This document shows, piece by piece, positions 9,148 through 16,786 of a stretch of 35,865 nt of DNA; position 1 is the stretch's first letter, and each line of letters opens with the position of its first letter. The stretch covers positions 1-35,865 of the forward strand of contig NZ_BLRL01000023.1 of assembly GCF_015082335.1 (NCBI RefSeq), in the 5' to 3' direction. The position numbers were made by a program, and so were the translations under genes. The stretch is from Moritella sp. F3. GTDB lineage: Bacteria; Pseudomonadota; Gammaproteobacteria; Enterobacterales; Moritellaceae. A model generated the notes under the pieces. That model had not been told where the DNA came from and ran no database searches. It was given only the letters and a program-made list of their open reading frames with translations.

Positions 9148-10257
9148 TTAAAATACAGAACGACCATTTACGGTTGTAAACTGCTGGTATAAGCTTTGCA
9201 CTTCAATAGGATCGAAAGGTTCAATATAAGTCAATTGGCTCAAGCGATGCGTAATATTTTGTAAATCATGTGAACGCTGTTGTGCTCGATGCTGATAGCG
9301 CTGTAAGGCATTAGGTATATCATTAAAGTTAGCGGCTAGGCTCTGCGCAAGAATATAGGCGTTTTCAATACCTAAACTAAAGCCTATGCCCATGGTTGGT
9401 AATACCGAGCAACATGCATCACCAAGTAATACCGCATTGCCTCTGCTCCATCGCGAGAACGGCGCCACATCTGCTAAAGGCGAAGGCATGATCTGTGATT
9501 CCGGTGTGCTTTTTATCATCTCGAGTAGAAATGGTGAATAGTGAGCAAACTTTTCTAAGATACGCGCTTTATCCAGAGTTTCACCTTCTGCGACTGGGCA
9601 TGCTGCGAACCAGTACTTTGAATGATTTTCTCGGTCGTAAGTATAAGTAACAATACGTGATTGCATTCCAGCAAACACATAGCATTCATCATCACTTATC
9701 CCTGGCGTATTAAAATCAACAATGCCTCGACAGCAGTAAACACCTGGCTGGCGTATATTCACTTCTGGCGCGACAAACTGGCGTACTTGTGAGAATAATC
9801 CATCCACACCGACAATGACGTCTGCAATGAGCGGTTCACCGTTAATGAGAATGACCTCATTTTCGACACTGCAATGTTGGCCAGTCAGGATGTTATCTTC
9901 ACCAAGAGCAGTTAATAATAACTGGTAAAGATCTCGTCGATGAAATAGACCTATAGGTGCGTTGACGTTACCGTCAGTCGCTTGCATTGAGAGTTGGTTA
10001 ATCATTTCTGATGTCGCGGTCAATGTCGTAATCAGATCAACGCTATTACCTGTTGCCTTCACCTTTTCGACATCTATTAATGCGGCTAAGATCTGCATGC
10101 CTTCAGGCCACATGATAATACCGGTACCATCTGCTCTTGGCTTATCTGCTTTTTCATAAACAGTCGCTTCAATGCCAAATATACGTAGCGATAAAGCCAG
10201 CGCCAGACCGTTTAATCCGGCACCGACAATCGCTATTTTAAGATCTTTCTTATCCAT
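9148..10257 (-). CDS. FAD-dependent aromatic-ring-type monooxygenase
   Basis: This 369-residue protein belongs to the PHBH-type flavoprotein hydroxylases. It has the N-terminal FAD-binding motif VGAGLNGLALAL, the DG motif ADVIVGVDGLFSQVR that contacts FAD and NAD(P)H, and the C-terminal GD motif AVLLGDACCSVLPTMGIGFSLGIENAYIL. Such enzymes use NAD(P)H and O2 to hydroxylate aromatic or related substrates; the substrate here cannot be told from sequence. The ATG at 10257 has AAGG upstream; a TTG seven codons earlier is less likely. It is a lone gene with no catabolic neighbours, which leaves its pathway open. Confidence 0.85.
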   Translation of the reverse strand: MDKKDLKIAIVGAGLNGLALALSLRIFGIEATVYEKADKPRADGTGIIMWPEGMQILAALIDVEKVKATGNSVDLITTLTATSEMINQLSMQATDGNVNAPIGLFHRRDLYQLLLTALGEDNILTGQHCSVENEVILINGEPLIADVIVGVDGLFSQVRQFVAPEVNIRQPGVYCCRGIVDFNTPGISDDECYVFAGMQSRIVTYTYDRENHSKYWFAACPVAEGETLDKARILEKFAHYSPFLLEMIKSTPESQIMPSPLADVAPFSRWSRGNAVLLGDACCSVLPTMGIGFSLGIENAYILAQSLAANFNDIPNALQRYQHRAQQRSHDLQNITHRLSQLTYIEPFDPIEVQSLYQQFTTVNGRSVF

Positions 10258-10573
10258 TACCTTATTCCTTTTTTTCAATGCACTTTATTGTATTGAATAT
10301 AACTAACTCACTGTTTATTAAAATATAACATGGCATGATGGTGTTTTTAATAGTTTATATGTTTCATCTAGGGGTAGAAGTTCCACTGAAATTCAAAATA
10401 ATACTGTGATCTGGTATTTTTACGAGTTACTGGGTATTAGCTTTACTAATATAATGTTCGCAAGCAAGGCAAGGTACACGTGCTATGACTGAGAGTATCA
10501 ATGACGCTTATAGATAGCGATAGCGTAACAACTTGTTTTTAATCTTCGACTTTATCAATATTGGAATTTTGTT

Positions 10574-11545
10574 ATGAAAAAACTAAATAAAGCATTGTCT
10601 CTTACATTAGCTGCAATAGTATCTATGCCAACACTTGCAGAGAACGTAAACACTGATGATTTCTCTTTTGGTGGTCGTGTTGAAGCAAGAGCCGGACTTA
10701 CTGATAGTGATTTTGATGACAAATCACGTGTACGTTTAAACGGTCAAGGCAAGCATGTTATTAATGATGATGTAACAGCGGTTGGTAAATTCGAATTTGA
10801 GCTAACACAAGAAGACGACTCATCGGATACGACAGTACAAAATAAAACGCGTTATGCATACGTTGGTGCAGAAACAGCTTATGGTACGGTAACGTATGGT
10901 ACACAAGACAATGCTGTGACTTACCTAACAAACTTCACTGATATGGCTGAGTACTTCAGTGGCTATACTAACGAAAGCATCACTGCAAGTGGTGACAGAG
11001 CTGAAGACACTGTGCTTTATGCTGTAAATAAAGGTGACTTAACTGTTCATGCATCGGCTAACTTAAAAGCGACCGAAAATGGTGGTGGCTTAATGGTTGC
11101 TTATAAAGTACATCAAAATATCGAAATCAGTGCGGGTTATGCAGCAACTGAAGGCTTTTATGAGAACGTCGCGGCAACTGACGCTGATGAGAGCGAATCA
11201 TCAGATGTTTACATGATCGGTGCACGCTATACTAAAGATGGTTTGTTAGTGTCTGGTCTTGTACAAGCGGGTAGTTATGGCGGTTCAGACTTCGATGCTG
11301 TTGATGCATTCGCTGCTTATTCATTTGGTGAGAACACTGTTAACGTTTCATATAACTACTACAGCGCTGACAATTTTAACGAGCTAGATGTAAACTTTGT
11401 AGCATTCGAATATGCACGTTATATTGGTGACGTTGCTGCATACGCTAGTTATAAAATTGCTTTAGATGATGATACATCGGCTGGTAAGGGTCCTAATAAT
11501 AAGAATGCAGACGAATTCATTGTTGGCGCTCGTTACTCTTTTTAA
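10574..11545 (+). CDS. General porin, first of two paralogues
   Basis: This 323-residue outer-membrane porin (Gram-negative porin superfamily, OmpC/OmpH-like) has a signal peptide of about 22 residues ending PTLA, then FSFGGRVEARAGL, the usual first strand. FEFELTQED, YAYVGAETAYGTVTYGTQDNAV (the region leading to the constriction loop), alternating hydrophobic strands and a terminal RYSF with aromatic F support a trimeric 16-strand barrel. Surface loops are rich in Asp and Glu. Its own terminator follows at 11578. It is closely similar to the porin at 12407; the 316-bp leader before it likely holds regulatory sites that I cannot resolve. Confidence 0.9.
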   Translation: MKKLNKALSLTLAAIVSMPTLAENVNTDDFSFGGRVEARAGLTDSDFDDKSRVRLNGQGKHVINDDVTAVGKFEFELTQEDDSSDTTVQNKTRYAYVGAETAYGTVTYGTQDNAVTYLTNFTDMAEYFSGYTNESITASGDRAEDTVLYAVNKGDLTVHASANLKATENGGGLMVAYKVHQNIEISAGYAATEGFYENVAATDADESESSDVYMIGARYTKDGLLVSGLVQAGSYGGSDFDAVDAFAAYSFGENTVNVSYNYYSADNFNELDVNFVAFEYARYIGDVAAYASYKIALDDDTSAGKGPNNKNADEFIVGARYSF

Positions 11546-11577
11546 GACTAACTTGTTAAAGCATAATTTGTAATATT

Positions 11578-11601
11578 AGCCTCCTTTCAGGGGGCTTTTT
11601 T
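11578..11601 (+). terminator. Intrinsic terminator after first porin
   Basis: AGCCTCC pairs with GGGGGCT around TTTCA, followed by six T. Confidence 0.85.
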
Positions 11602-11727
11602 ACACCTGTATATCCGCTATTACGCCTGTGCCCTTCGAATACTTATATCCCATCTGAAATACTCATTTTTCTCATTATTCTTGCGTGTTAAGGTCTTAAT
11701 TCATTTCGCGAACTCAAGGATGAGAGC

Positions 11728-12063
11728 ATGCCGTTAAGGTTAACAGGGTTAGCCCCCTCTAGATTCACCATATCGTTAATTCTGCTATTTACCACACTAT
11801 GCATATCTATATCACCACCGGTTTATGCTAAAGCGGAGGATTTCTTTCGGCTTAAAAGTGGCGGGCTACTAATAAGCGGTACTAAAATGAAATATTCAGA
11901 AGTGATGGAGATGATCAAGAAAGAAAAGTCGTCGGAAAGAATTGGAAATCATCGCTATATTTTGGATGCTTCGGTAGGAGGTTTGTTTGATGTGCAACTC
12001 AAATTTAATCGCGGCAAGTTAACCGAAATTGATGCGAAACAGTTGGGAAGACAGCATCATTAG
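11728..12063 (+). CDS. Small exported protein of unknown function
   Basis: This 111-residue frame has a strong ribosome site (AAGGATGAGAG) before its ATG. A basic start, a hydrophobic core at about residues 14-28 and PPVYAKAED suggest a signal peptide cut after YA-K or a nearby Ala. The mature part (about 77 residues) reads as a compact mixed fold with FDVQLKFNRGKLTEIDA, reminiscent of small periplasmic beta-hairpin proteins, but I recognise no family. It lies between two porin paralogues on the same strand. Confidence 0.7.
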   Translation: MPLRLTGLAPSRFTISLILLFTTLCISISPPVYAKAEDFFRLKSGGLLISGTKMKYSEVMEMIKKEKSSERIGNHRYILDASVGGLFDVQLKFNRGKLTEIDAKQLGRQHH

Positions 12064-12406
12064 CTTGGTTTTATGTTCATTTATACTCTCGGATCTTATG
12101 CTCGATGATCGTTTTTTTGTTTGTCTTGATAGGCGTTAAGCAGGGGAGTACTCATTAAGTTGTACAGAGCTAGGTGATACCTGATTTTGATCAAAGTAAA
12201 TTTAAGTAAAATGAATATACTATCATTATGTTCTTTATTAGTATTTATAGCCGGGCGGATGTTAAAACTAAGATTAATCTGCGTTTTTTAACTCATTTGT
12301 CTATGAATTGTAACTATTATATTAGCTATTATTTTTAAATATTAATTTCAACACTCAACTGTACCTCTCACTTTTAACTATCAACTGCATTTAAATGGAA
12401 TTGTTC

Positions 12407-13375
12407 ATGAACAAAATAAATAAAGCATTATCTATTACACTAGCTGCAATCGTATCTATGCCAACGCTGGCTGAAAGCATCAACACTGACGACTTTTCTT
12501 TTGGTGGACGTGTAGAAGCAAGAGCCGCGCTTGCTGATAGTGATTTTAATGATAAATCACGTGTACGTATTAATGGTCAAGGTAAGCATGAGATTAATGA
12601 AGCTTTAACTGCCGTTGGTAAATTCGAATATGAATTAACACAAGAAGATAATAGTTCTGACACAACAGTTAAAAATAACCTTCGTTATGCATACGTTGGT
12701 GTTGAAACTGCGCACGGTACTTTGACATACGGTACACAAGATAACGCTGTTACTTATCTTACTAACTTCACCGATGTTGCTGAAGTTTACAGTGGCTACA
12801 CAAATGAAGCATTTTCTGCAAGTGGCGACCGTTCAGAAGATACTGTGCTTTATAGCGTGGTTAAAGGTGATTTAACATTTAACGCATCAGCTAACTTACA
12901 AGAAAATGAAAAAGGCGGCGGTTTGATGGCTGCTTATAAATTGCTACCAAGCGTTGAAGTAAGTGCGGGTTATGCAGCGACTGAAGGCCTTGAGGCTAAT
13001 TCATCGGAAACAAATTATGATGATACAAAGTCATCAGATGTATACATGATCGGTGCTCGTTACACTCAAGATAATATTTTAGTTTCAGGTCTAGTACAAA
13101 AAGGTACTTTAGGTGATGCTGATTTCAATGCTGTTGACGCATTCGCATCTTATGGCTTTGGCGAAAACTTAGTAAGTGTTTCATACAACTACTACAGCGC
13201 TGATGAGCAAGATAAATTAGATGTTAACTTCGTAGCATTTGAATACGGTCGTTACATTGGTGACGTAGCTGCATATGCTGGTTATAAAGTGGCACTAAAT
13301 AATGATACTTCAGCTGGTTCAGGTAACAACAACAACGCTGATGAGTTCATTGTAGGCGCTCGTTACTCGTTCTAA
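12407..13375 (+). CDS. General porin, second of two paralogues
   Basis: This 322-residue porin is closely similar over its whole length to the porin at 10574: same signal peptide pattern, FSFGGRVEARAAL, YGTQDNAVTYLTNFTD, SADEQDKLDVNFVAFEYGRYIGD and terminal RYSF. The start at 12407 matches the first porin's context (TGGAATT upstream); an ATG at 12395 would add four residues before the signal peptide. Differences cluster in the predicted surface loops (for example residues 200-215), as expected under phage or substrate selection. The 340 bp before it contain a short palindrome TTTGATCAAA near 12188 but no feature I can assign. It probably arose by tandem duplication. Confidence 0.9.
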   Translation: MNKINKALSITLAAIVSMPTLAESINTDDFSFGGRVEARAALADSDFNDKSRVRINGQGKHEINEALTAVGKFEYELTQEDNSSDTTVKNNLRYAYVGVETAHGTLTYGTQDNAVTYLTNFTDVAEVYSGYTNEAFSASGDRSEDTVLYSVVKGDLTFNASANLQENEKGGGLMAAYKLLPSVEVSAGYAATEGLEANSSETNYDDTKSSDVYMIGARYTQDNILVSGLVQKGTLGDADFNAVDAFASYGFGENLVSVSYNYYSADEQDKLDVNFVAFEYGRYIGDVAAYAGYKVALNNDTSAGSGNNNNADEFIVGARYSF

Positions 13376-13508
13376 GGCTGATTCATTCAATGTAGCTATG
13401 CATTGAATTTTATCTCTTGTTAGGCGGCGTTAAATTAAGAGTTTACGCTCGCTACTTCTGCCGGTTTCTTAGTCTTTTCCATAGCAGAACTAACATACCC
13501 TTATATGA

Positions 13509-13542
13509 AATCTCGCTTATTTGCAGTAAGCGGGATTTTTTT
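13509..13542 (+). terminator. Intrinsic terminator after second porin
   Basis: AATCTCGCTTA pairs with TAAGCGGGATT (one wobble), followed by seven T. Confidence 0.85.
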
Positions 13543-13660
13543 GATCGTAACGTTTTAAGAAGATTATTAAATGAGTGATATAGAAGAAGCAAGAGGGTTT
13601 ACAATGTACTGCAATAGCAGCTAAGGGCTTTAGCCTCTAGCTGTTTAATTTATACCTAAC

Positions 13661-13969
13661 CTACATCCAGTAAGTACGCTGCTCTGGCATAAAGTCGCTA
13701 GTGTCTGACATGTTTTTTATTTCACCACTTTGCTCTTCTGTTTTAGGCTTTTCTAATTTTTCGCCCTTTTCATCAACAACATCGCTTGTATCTATTTGTG
13801 GCTTATCCAAGTCATCAACACTAATCGGTTGATCTTCTGTAGCATCTTCAACGCTGGCAGGGGTAAAAGATTGGATATTACTTCTTGGCTGGTTAATCGG
13901 TAGGTTGCTGTTGGTGCTACAACCTTGATTCAATAAACAAAGAAGAATTATTATTTTTAATTTATTCAT
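13661..13969 (-). CDS. Small lipoprotein, left copy
   Basis: This 102-residue protein begins MNKLKIIILLCLLNQGCSTNS: a lipoprotein signal peptide with lipobox LNQGC, so the mature N-terminus is a lipidated Cys followed by Ser-Thr (outer-membrane type). The rest is a disordered, acidic, Pro/Ser/Asp-rich chain ending MPEQRTYWM. The ATG at 13969 has GGGGTG upstream. I do not recognise a family. A nearly identical copy begins at 35585 and runs off the window, so this gene marks a direct repeat on both sides of the accessory region. Confidence 0.75.
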   Translation of the reverse strand: MNKLKIIILLCLLNQGCSTNSNLPINQPRSNIQSFTPASVEDATEDQPISVDDLDKPQIDTSDVVDEKGEKLEKPKTEEQSGEIKNMSDTSDFMPEQRTYWM

Positions 13970-14007
13970 GAACACCCCATACAGGTATGGTTATATATTT
14001 ATTAAAA

Positions 14008-14202
14008 CTATTCGACCTGAGTTTTCAGAACGGCCATAACAGCCATGAACTCACCAATAGCTAATAAGCCATTCTTTTCTGGTTCACTTTTTGCTGCTTT
14101 ATTACCTATTGTAGCTAAAGCACCGTCTTTATCGCTACCGGCTCCGTTACTGCAAGCTTGAAGTGATAAACAAAGAAACATCGTTAAAACTATTTTACTC
14201 AT
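14008..14202 (-). CDS. Very small lipoprotein (64 aa)
   Basis: The 64-residue frame begins MSKIVLTMFLCLSLQACSNGAGSDKDG, with lipobox LQAC and Ser after the Cys. The mature part is only about 46 residues, ending GEFMAVMAVLKTQVE, a short amphipathic helix. Three consecutive ATG codons precede the frame; the third has GGAA at proper spacing. It lies upstream of the other lipoprotein on the same strand (38 bp apart), so the two are probably co-transcribed. No family recognised. Confidence 0.6.
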   Translation of the reverse strand: MSKIVLTMFLCLSLQACSNGAGSDKDGALATIGNKAAKSEPEKNGLLAIGEFMAVMAVLKTQVE

Positions 14203-14263
14203 CATCATTCCATGGGTTTACGCTTGAAAAACAAGGTTTTATCGGTTTTTGTTGAATTTTAGA

Positions 14264-14301
14264 TAAAGAAAAGCCCATTGAATCAAACCATTCAATGGGC
14301 T
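14264..14301 (-). terminator. Intrinsic terminator of the truncated RNA gene
   Basis: Read on the minus strand, AGCCCATTGAA pairs with TTCAATGGGCT around an eight-base loop and runs into TTTTCTTT. It lies 36 bp beyond the CCA end of the tmRNA-like fragment at 14337, exactly where a stable RNA gene would have its terminator. Confidence 0.8.
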
Positions 14302-14336
14302 GCGACACTTAGGAGGGTGCCGTTCTAACTTGCGTT

Positions 14337-14359
14337 TGGTGGAGTCGGGGGGAGTTGAA
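14337..14359 (-). ncRNA. ssrA: 3' end of a tmRNA-like (or tRNA) gene; integration target remnant
   Basis: Read on the minus strand this is a T-loop TTCAACT, six C, then GACTCCACCA: the complete T-arm 3' half, acceptor strand, discriminator A and encoded CCA. TTCAACTCCC followed by TCCACCA is the usual end of bacterial tmRNA. The rest of the RNA is absent: no tag-peptide region is found on the minus strand to the right. Such 3' ends are left when islands integrate into ssrA. A tRNA with the same end cannot be excluded; the symbol is tentative. Confidence 0.55.
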
Positions 14360-14475
14360 GCCCAAATCGATACTGGATGTAATTACAGTGTTAGTTTTTT
14401 GTAATCGGTAGCCCTATCCATATGTATCCAATAAGACCCATCCTATGCCGCCAAAGTGCCGCCTTTTTTTATATA
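14347..14475. repeat. Island-end repeat, copy A
   Basis: From GGGGGAGTTGAAGC onward about 110 bp align with 16463-16575, sharing TTTGTAATCG, AGCCCTA, CCCATCCTATG and AAAGTGCC in the same order. The pattern (RNA-gene 3' end followed by a conserved arm) fits the left attachment end of an integrative element. The gap 14203-14672 otherwise holds only the terminator and a TATAAT box at 14611-14616. Confidence 0.6.
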
Positions 14476-14672
14476 TATATAATAAATTTTACAGGATATT
14501 GGCTTTTGTTTATGTAATTATCTATTTTAGATAATATGTCACCTTTAAACTTGTAAGTGTATGAAATGAATATAAAATGTTCGTTAGTATTTTAAGCTTT
14601 CCTTGCTGCGTATAATAATGGGCAAATAAGTTGATATTACGTTTTTGTTTAACAGCGATACATAGAGGTAAG

Positions 14673-15236
14673 ATGGATTTATTATCACATTATAAAGATG
14701 AGTATCATTTTGAGATTCAACGTAGTGAAATATTTGATAGCAGGTTGCAAGTTCCAACCGCAGCGATAATTGTGCTGATTAGTTTTCTTGCTTATATTTT
14801 CGAAAAAGTAAATTTTTTCGGTGAGCCTGTTGGTGTGGCTACGTTTGGCGTTATATATGTTTTCTCTGTCCTTATAACGTTTGTATCAGTATGCTTTCTT
14901 GTTGTTGTTTGGGGAGGGTCAAAATATAAGTTTTTACCATTGCCTAAAGACTTAGAGCTGCATCGTAAAGATCTAAAAAACTATTTCAGTGAAGATGATT
15001 TAGGTCAAAATACCATAGATTTATATAAAAATAATCTTCTTAACTATTATGTTGAATGTGCATCTTTTAATTCTGACATAAATCAATTAAGAGCAAGACG
15101 GTTATACTTGGGTGTAATAGCAATGAGTGCTGCTTCAGTAATGGCGCTTACTTCCTATGTGCCTTACTATTCATACAATTTAGAGAAAGATGAAACTGTC
15201 AAAATTGAGGTGGTTTCAGATATTGCTCGGAGATAA
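14673..15236 (+). CDS. Membrane protein of unknown function (187 aa)
   Basis: Residues 1-20 are soluble and charged, followed by two membrane segments (about 28-45 and 60-84), a charged helical region of about 70 residues, and a third segment at about 145-165. The ATG at 14673 has AGAGGTAAG in front and a TATAAT box lies 57 bp upstream; the frame is open from 14631. Four bases after its stop a second, proline-rich gene begins, and a terminator closes the pair, so this is a two-gene operon. The layout (membrane segments plus a cytoplasmic helical region) resembles small membrane effectors of defence or toxin-antitoxin modules, but I recognise no named family. Confidence 0.7.
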   Translation: MDLLSHYKDEYHFEIQRSEIFDSRLQVPTAAIIVLISFLAYIFEKVNFFGEPVGVATFGVIYVFSVLITFVSVCFLVVVWGGSKYKFLPLPKDLELHRKDLKNYFSEDDLGQNTIDLYKNNLLNYYVECASFNSDINQLRARRLYLGVIAMSAASVMALTSYVPYYSYNLEKDETVKIEVVSDIARR

Positions 15237-15240
15237 AATT

Positions 15241-15360
15241 ATGAGTGCAAATAAAAAACCATCCTCACCACCGTCGCCGCCGCCTACTCGTATGATTATT
15301 AATCATAAGAAACAGCCTATACCGGTTGTGAAGCCCTCAAAGGCTAAAGAGAAAAGTTAA
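15241..15360 (+). CDS. Proline-rich basic peptide (39 aa)
   Basis: The 39-residue frame begins MSANKKPSSPPSPPPTRM and ends KPSKAKEKS. It is rich in Pro, Lys and Ser, without hydrophobic segments, so it is probably disordered. CGGAGATAA lies just before the ATG, and the upstream gene ends four bases earlier, which supports translation as the second gene of the operon. The terminator at 15379 follows. A partner or regulator of the membrane protein is likely, but this is inference. Confidence 0.6.
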   Translation: MSANKKPSSPPSPPPTRMIINHKKQPIPVVKPSKAKEKS

Positions 15361-15378
15361 AAGTCGCGTTATTAGTTT

Positions 15379-15405
15379 AGCCTCCAAGTTGGAGGCTTTA
15401 TTTTT
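15379..15405 (+). terminator. Intrinsic terminator
   Basis: AGCCTCC pairs perfectly with GGAGGCT around AAGTT, followed by TTATTTTT. Confidence 0.9.
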
Positions 15406-15430
15406 GATAAAATTTAGTGATATGTAGACT

Positions 15431-15458
15431 ATTAAACATAAATACTATTATGTGCATA
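15431..15458 (+). other. dif-like XerD/XerC site 1
   Basis: ATTAAACATAA, six bases, then TTATGTGCATA. The left arm matches 10 of 11 bases of the XerD arm of dif (ATTTAACATAA, reverse orientation). The right arm matches the Vibrio-type XerC arm (TAATGCGCACT) in most positions. It lies 26 bp after the terminator of the preceding operon. Confidence 0.55.
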
Positions 15459-15527
15459 ACTATGATCGGGTTTAAGTAACGAAAATAAACATTATTAGGT
15501 AATATACAATTTAAATTTAAATTTAAT

Positions 15528-16082
15528 ATGGAGTCTTTGGTGGAAGTTGAAAATATTGTGGAATCTATAAATAATTTGGCCGAGGTACGTTTAATTGATC
15601 TGGCTACTTTCTTTATTGGTCTTGGTGTTTTATTTATTAGTTTTGAATCTCACTGTAATTCCAAACGAGCTCTTGAAGTTCAAACTCGTAATGAAAAGCA
15701 AGGTATTCACACCAAGGTCTTAAATATACTTTATGATTTGAAGAAGTATGATGGTGTTGATGACGATTATAGTAAGGATATTTTAGAGCGTATCGAACGT
15801 GTGCAGTCCATTGCCGGAGTCGCTTTTTCACTTGAAGCCCAACATTTCTTAATCGAATTGAAAGATAGAATGGGTGACATGCATAGGCATAAAATTAATT
15901 ATGAGAAAAATATTGATACTCGTAATAATTTAGATTCGGATACAATTGATAAACTCATTTCGATGGGCTTGTTCACTGCTGAAGATTTAAATAAAACTGA
16001 AACTGACGAATACCGTAAAGATAGGAGTTTCTTCAAATACACTACGTTTAAAGAGTTTAAAAAGCTTTTCGAAATAAATTAA
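15528..16082 (+). CDS. Single-pass membrane protein of unknown function
   Basis: The 184-residue protein has one strong membrane segment at about residues 23-40 (LIDLATFFIGLGVLFISF) and a long charged helical C-terminal part with coiled-coil character, ending FKEFKKLFEIN. The first ATG (15528) lacks a ribosome site, whereas a GTG at 15540 has GGAG six bases upstream and may be the true start. The gene is AT-rich, alone between dif-like sites, and has no recognised family. The topology is like that of several membrane-anchored sensor or effector proteins in accessory islands, but nothing more specific can be said. Confidence 0.6.
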   Translation: MESLVEVENIVESINNLAEVRLIDLATFFIGLGVLFISFESHCNSKRALEVQTRNEKQGIHTKVLNILYDLKKYDGVDDDYSKDILERIERVQSIAGVAFSLEAQHFLIELKDRMGDMHRHKINYEKNIDTRNNLDSDTIDKLISMGLFTAEDLNKTETDEYRKDRSFFKYTTFKEFKKLFEIN

Positions 16083-16110
16083 CCCCCTTGTATACATTGT
16101 TATTACCGCC

Positions 16111-16137
16111 ATTGAATGTATTTTAATATGATTAAAT
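16111..16137. other. Decayed dif-like site
   Basis: ATTGAATGTA at the left and ATATGATTAAAT at the right resemble the two arms of the site at 18499, with one base inserted in the right arm and a changed centre. It lies 28 bp after the stop of the membrane-protein gene. Weak on its own; listed because of its position. Confidence 0.3.
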
Positions 16138-16217
16138 TCACTGATAATAACTTTGAATTAATGCCAGACTAAGTCCACTTTATGTCTTTAACACAATTAA
16201 GCGATAAAATAGCCTCG

Positions 16218-16365
16218 ATGTCGTCTATTGAACATAAAGACGATAATGTAACAGCCAAAATACACCCGATTAAAATGTCCTATTAAAGCCTTATTTCTTA
16301 CAGTTTAACCCTTTAAATGCCTTATATACCACCAAGATTATTTTGCACTATCTTGGTTAATCTAT
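16218..16365. repeat. 148-bp intergenic repeat, copy A
   Basis: This stretch aligns nearly end to end with 21342-21492. It contains the dif-like site, TTACAGTTTAA, CCTTTAAATGCC, and a hairpin ACCAAGAT/ATCTTGGT (16331-16357) around TTTTGCACT. No coding frame is conserved between the copies. Confidence 0.7.
16227..16254 (+). other. dif-like site 2 (good XerD arm, poor XerC arm)
   Basis: Left arm ATTGAACATAA (10 of 11 to the XerD arm), spacer AGACGA, right arm TAATGTAACAG. The left arm is identical to those at 18499, 20082 and 21352. The right arm has drifted, so it may no longer be recombined. Confidence 0.45.
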
Positions 16366-16387
16366 GATTCAGAGTAAATCTAATACG

Positions 16388-16415
16388 GACGTCTATTTTC
16401 TACAATATGTTAAAT
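16388..16415 (-). other. dif-like site 3 (XerD arm only)
   Basis: The right arm ATATGTTAAAT (16405-16415) matches 10 of 11 bases of the dif XerD arm and is shared, with TACA before and AGAG after, with 17829 and 18516. The left, XerC-type arm is not recognisable. Confidence 0.4.
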
Positions 16416-16462
16416 AGAGGTGCTGTTTTTAAATTTACGTAGGTCATATAATATTTGGAAAT

Positions 16463-16575
16463 GGGGGAGTTGAAGCTCAAAACACTGCTTAATGTAACTA
16501 GAGTATTAGGTGTTTGTAATCGACAGCCCTAAATGCTACCCATCCTATGCACGCTAAAGTGCCCCGCTTGCCATC
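16463..16575. repeat. Island-end repeat, copy B
   Basis: GGGGGAGTTGAAGC is followed by about 100 bp similar to copy A at 14347. The first 12 bases equal the reverse complement of the tmRNA T-loop and T-stem (TTCAAC plus TCCCCC), but the acceptor end and CCA are lost. It probably marks the end of a second element. The whole 16083-16786 gap is made of these repeats and holds no supported gene. Confidence 0.55.
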
Positions 16576-16786
16576 ATATATTATTATCACTTATAGCATT
16601 ATTTGATTTACAGGTTGATTTTTACCTCTAAAGAGTAGTTTTGTGTGTTAGATTGAAATGTTAATAAGATCAGTCATATATAATGACTATGGCTTAAGGT
16701 AAATAACAGGGGGTGAAGTCCTTACTCGAATCGGTTTTGATGTAAGGCTTGAATCTCATCTTTCATTTATATGCTCGAGATTTAGA

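Noticed and set aside
14337..14700. Complete ssrA gene on the minus strand
   Set aside because: The sequence right of the 3' end lacks a tag-peptide frame and the 5' acceptor half, and instead matches the island-end repeat.
15379..15405. Terminator hairpins sharing GCCTCC/GGAGGC at 11578, 15379, 20027 and 21296 as one mobile repeat family
   Set aside because: Those at 11578 and 15379 share only the stem, which is a common terminator sequence. Only 20027 and 21296 belong to a longer repeat.
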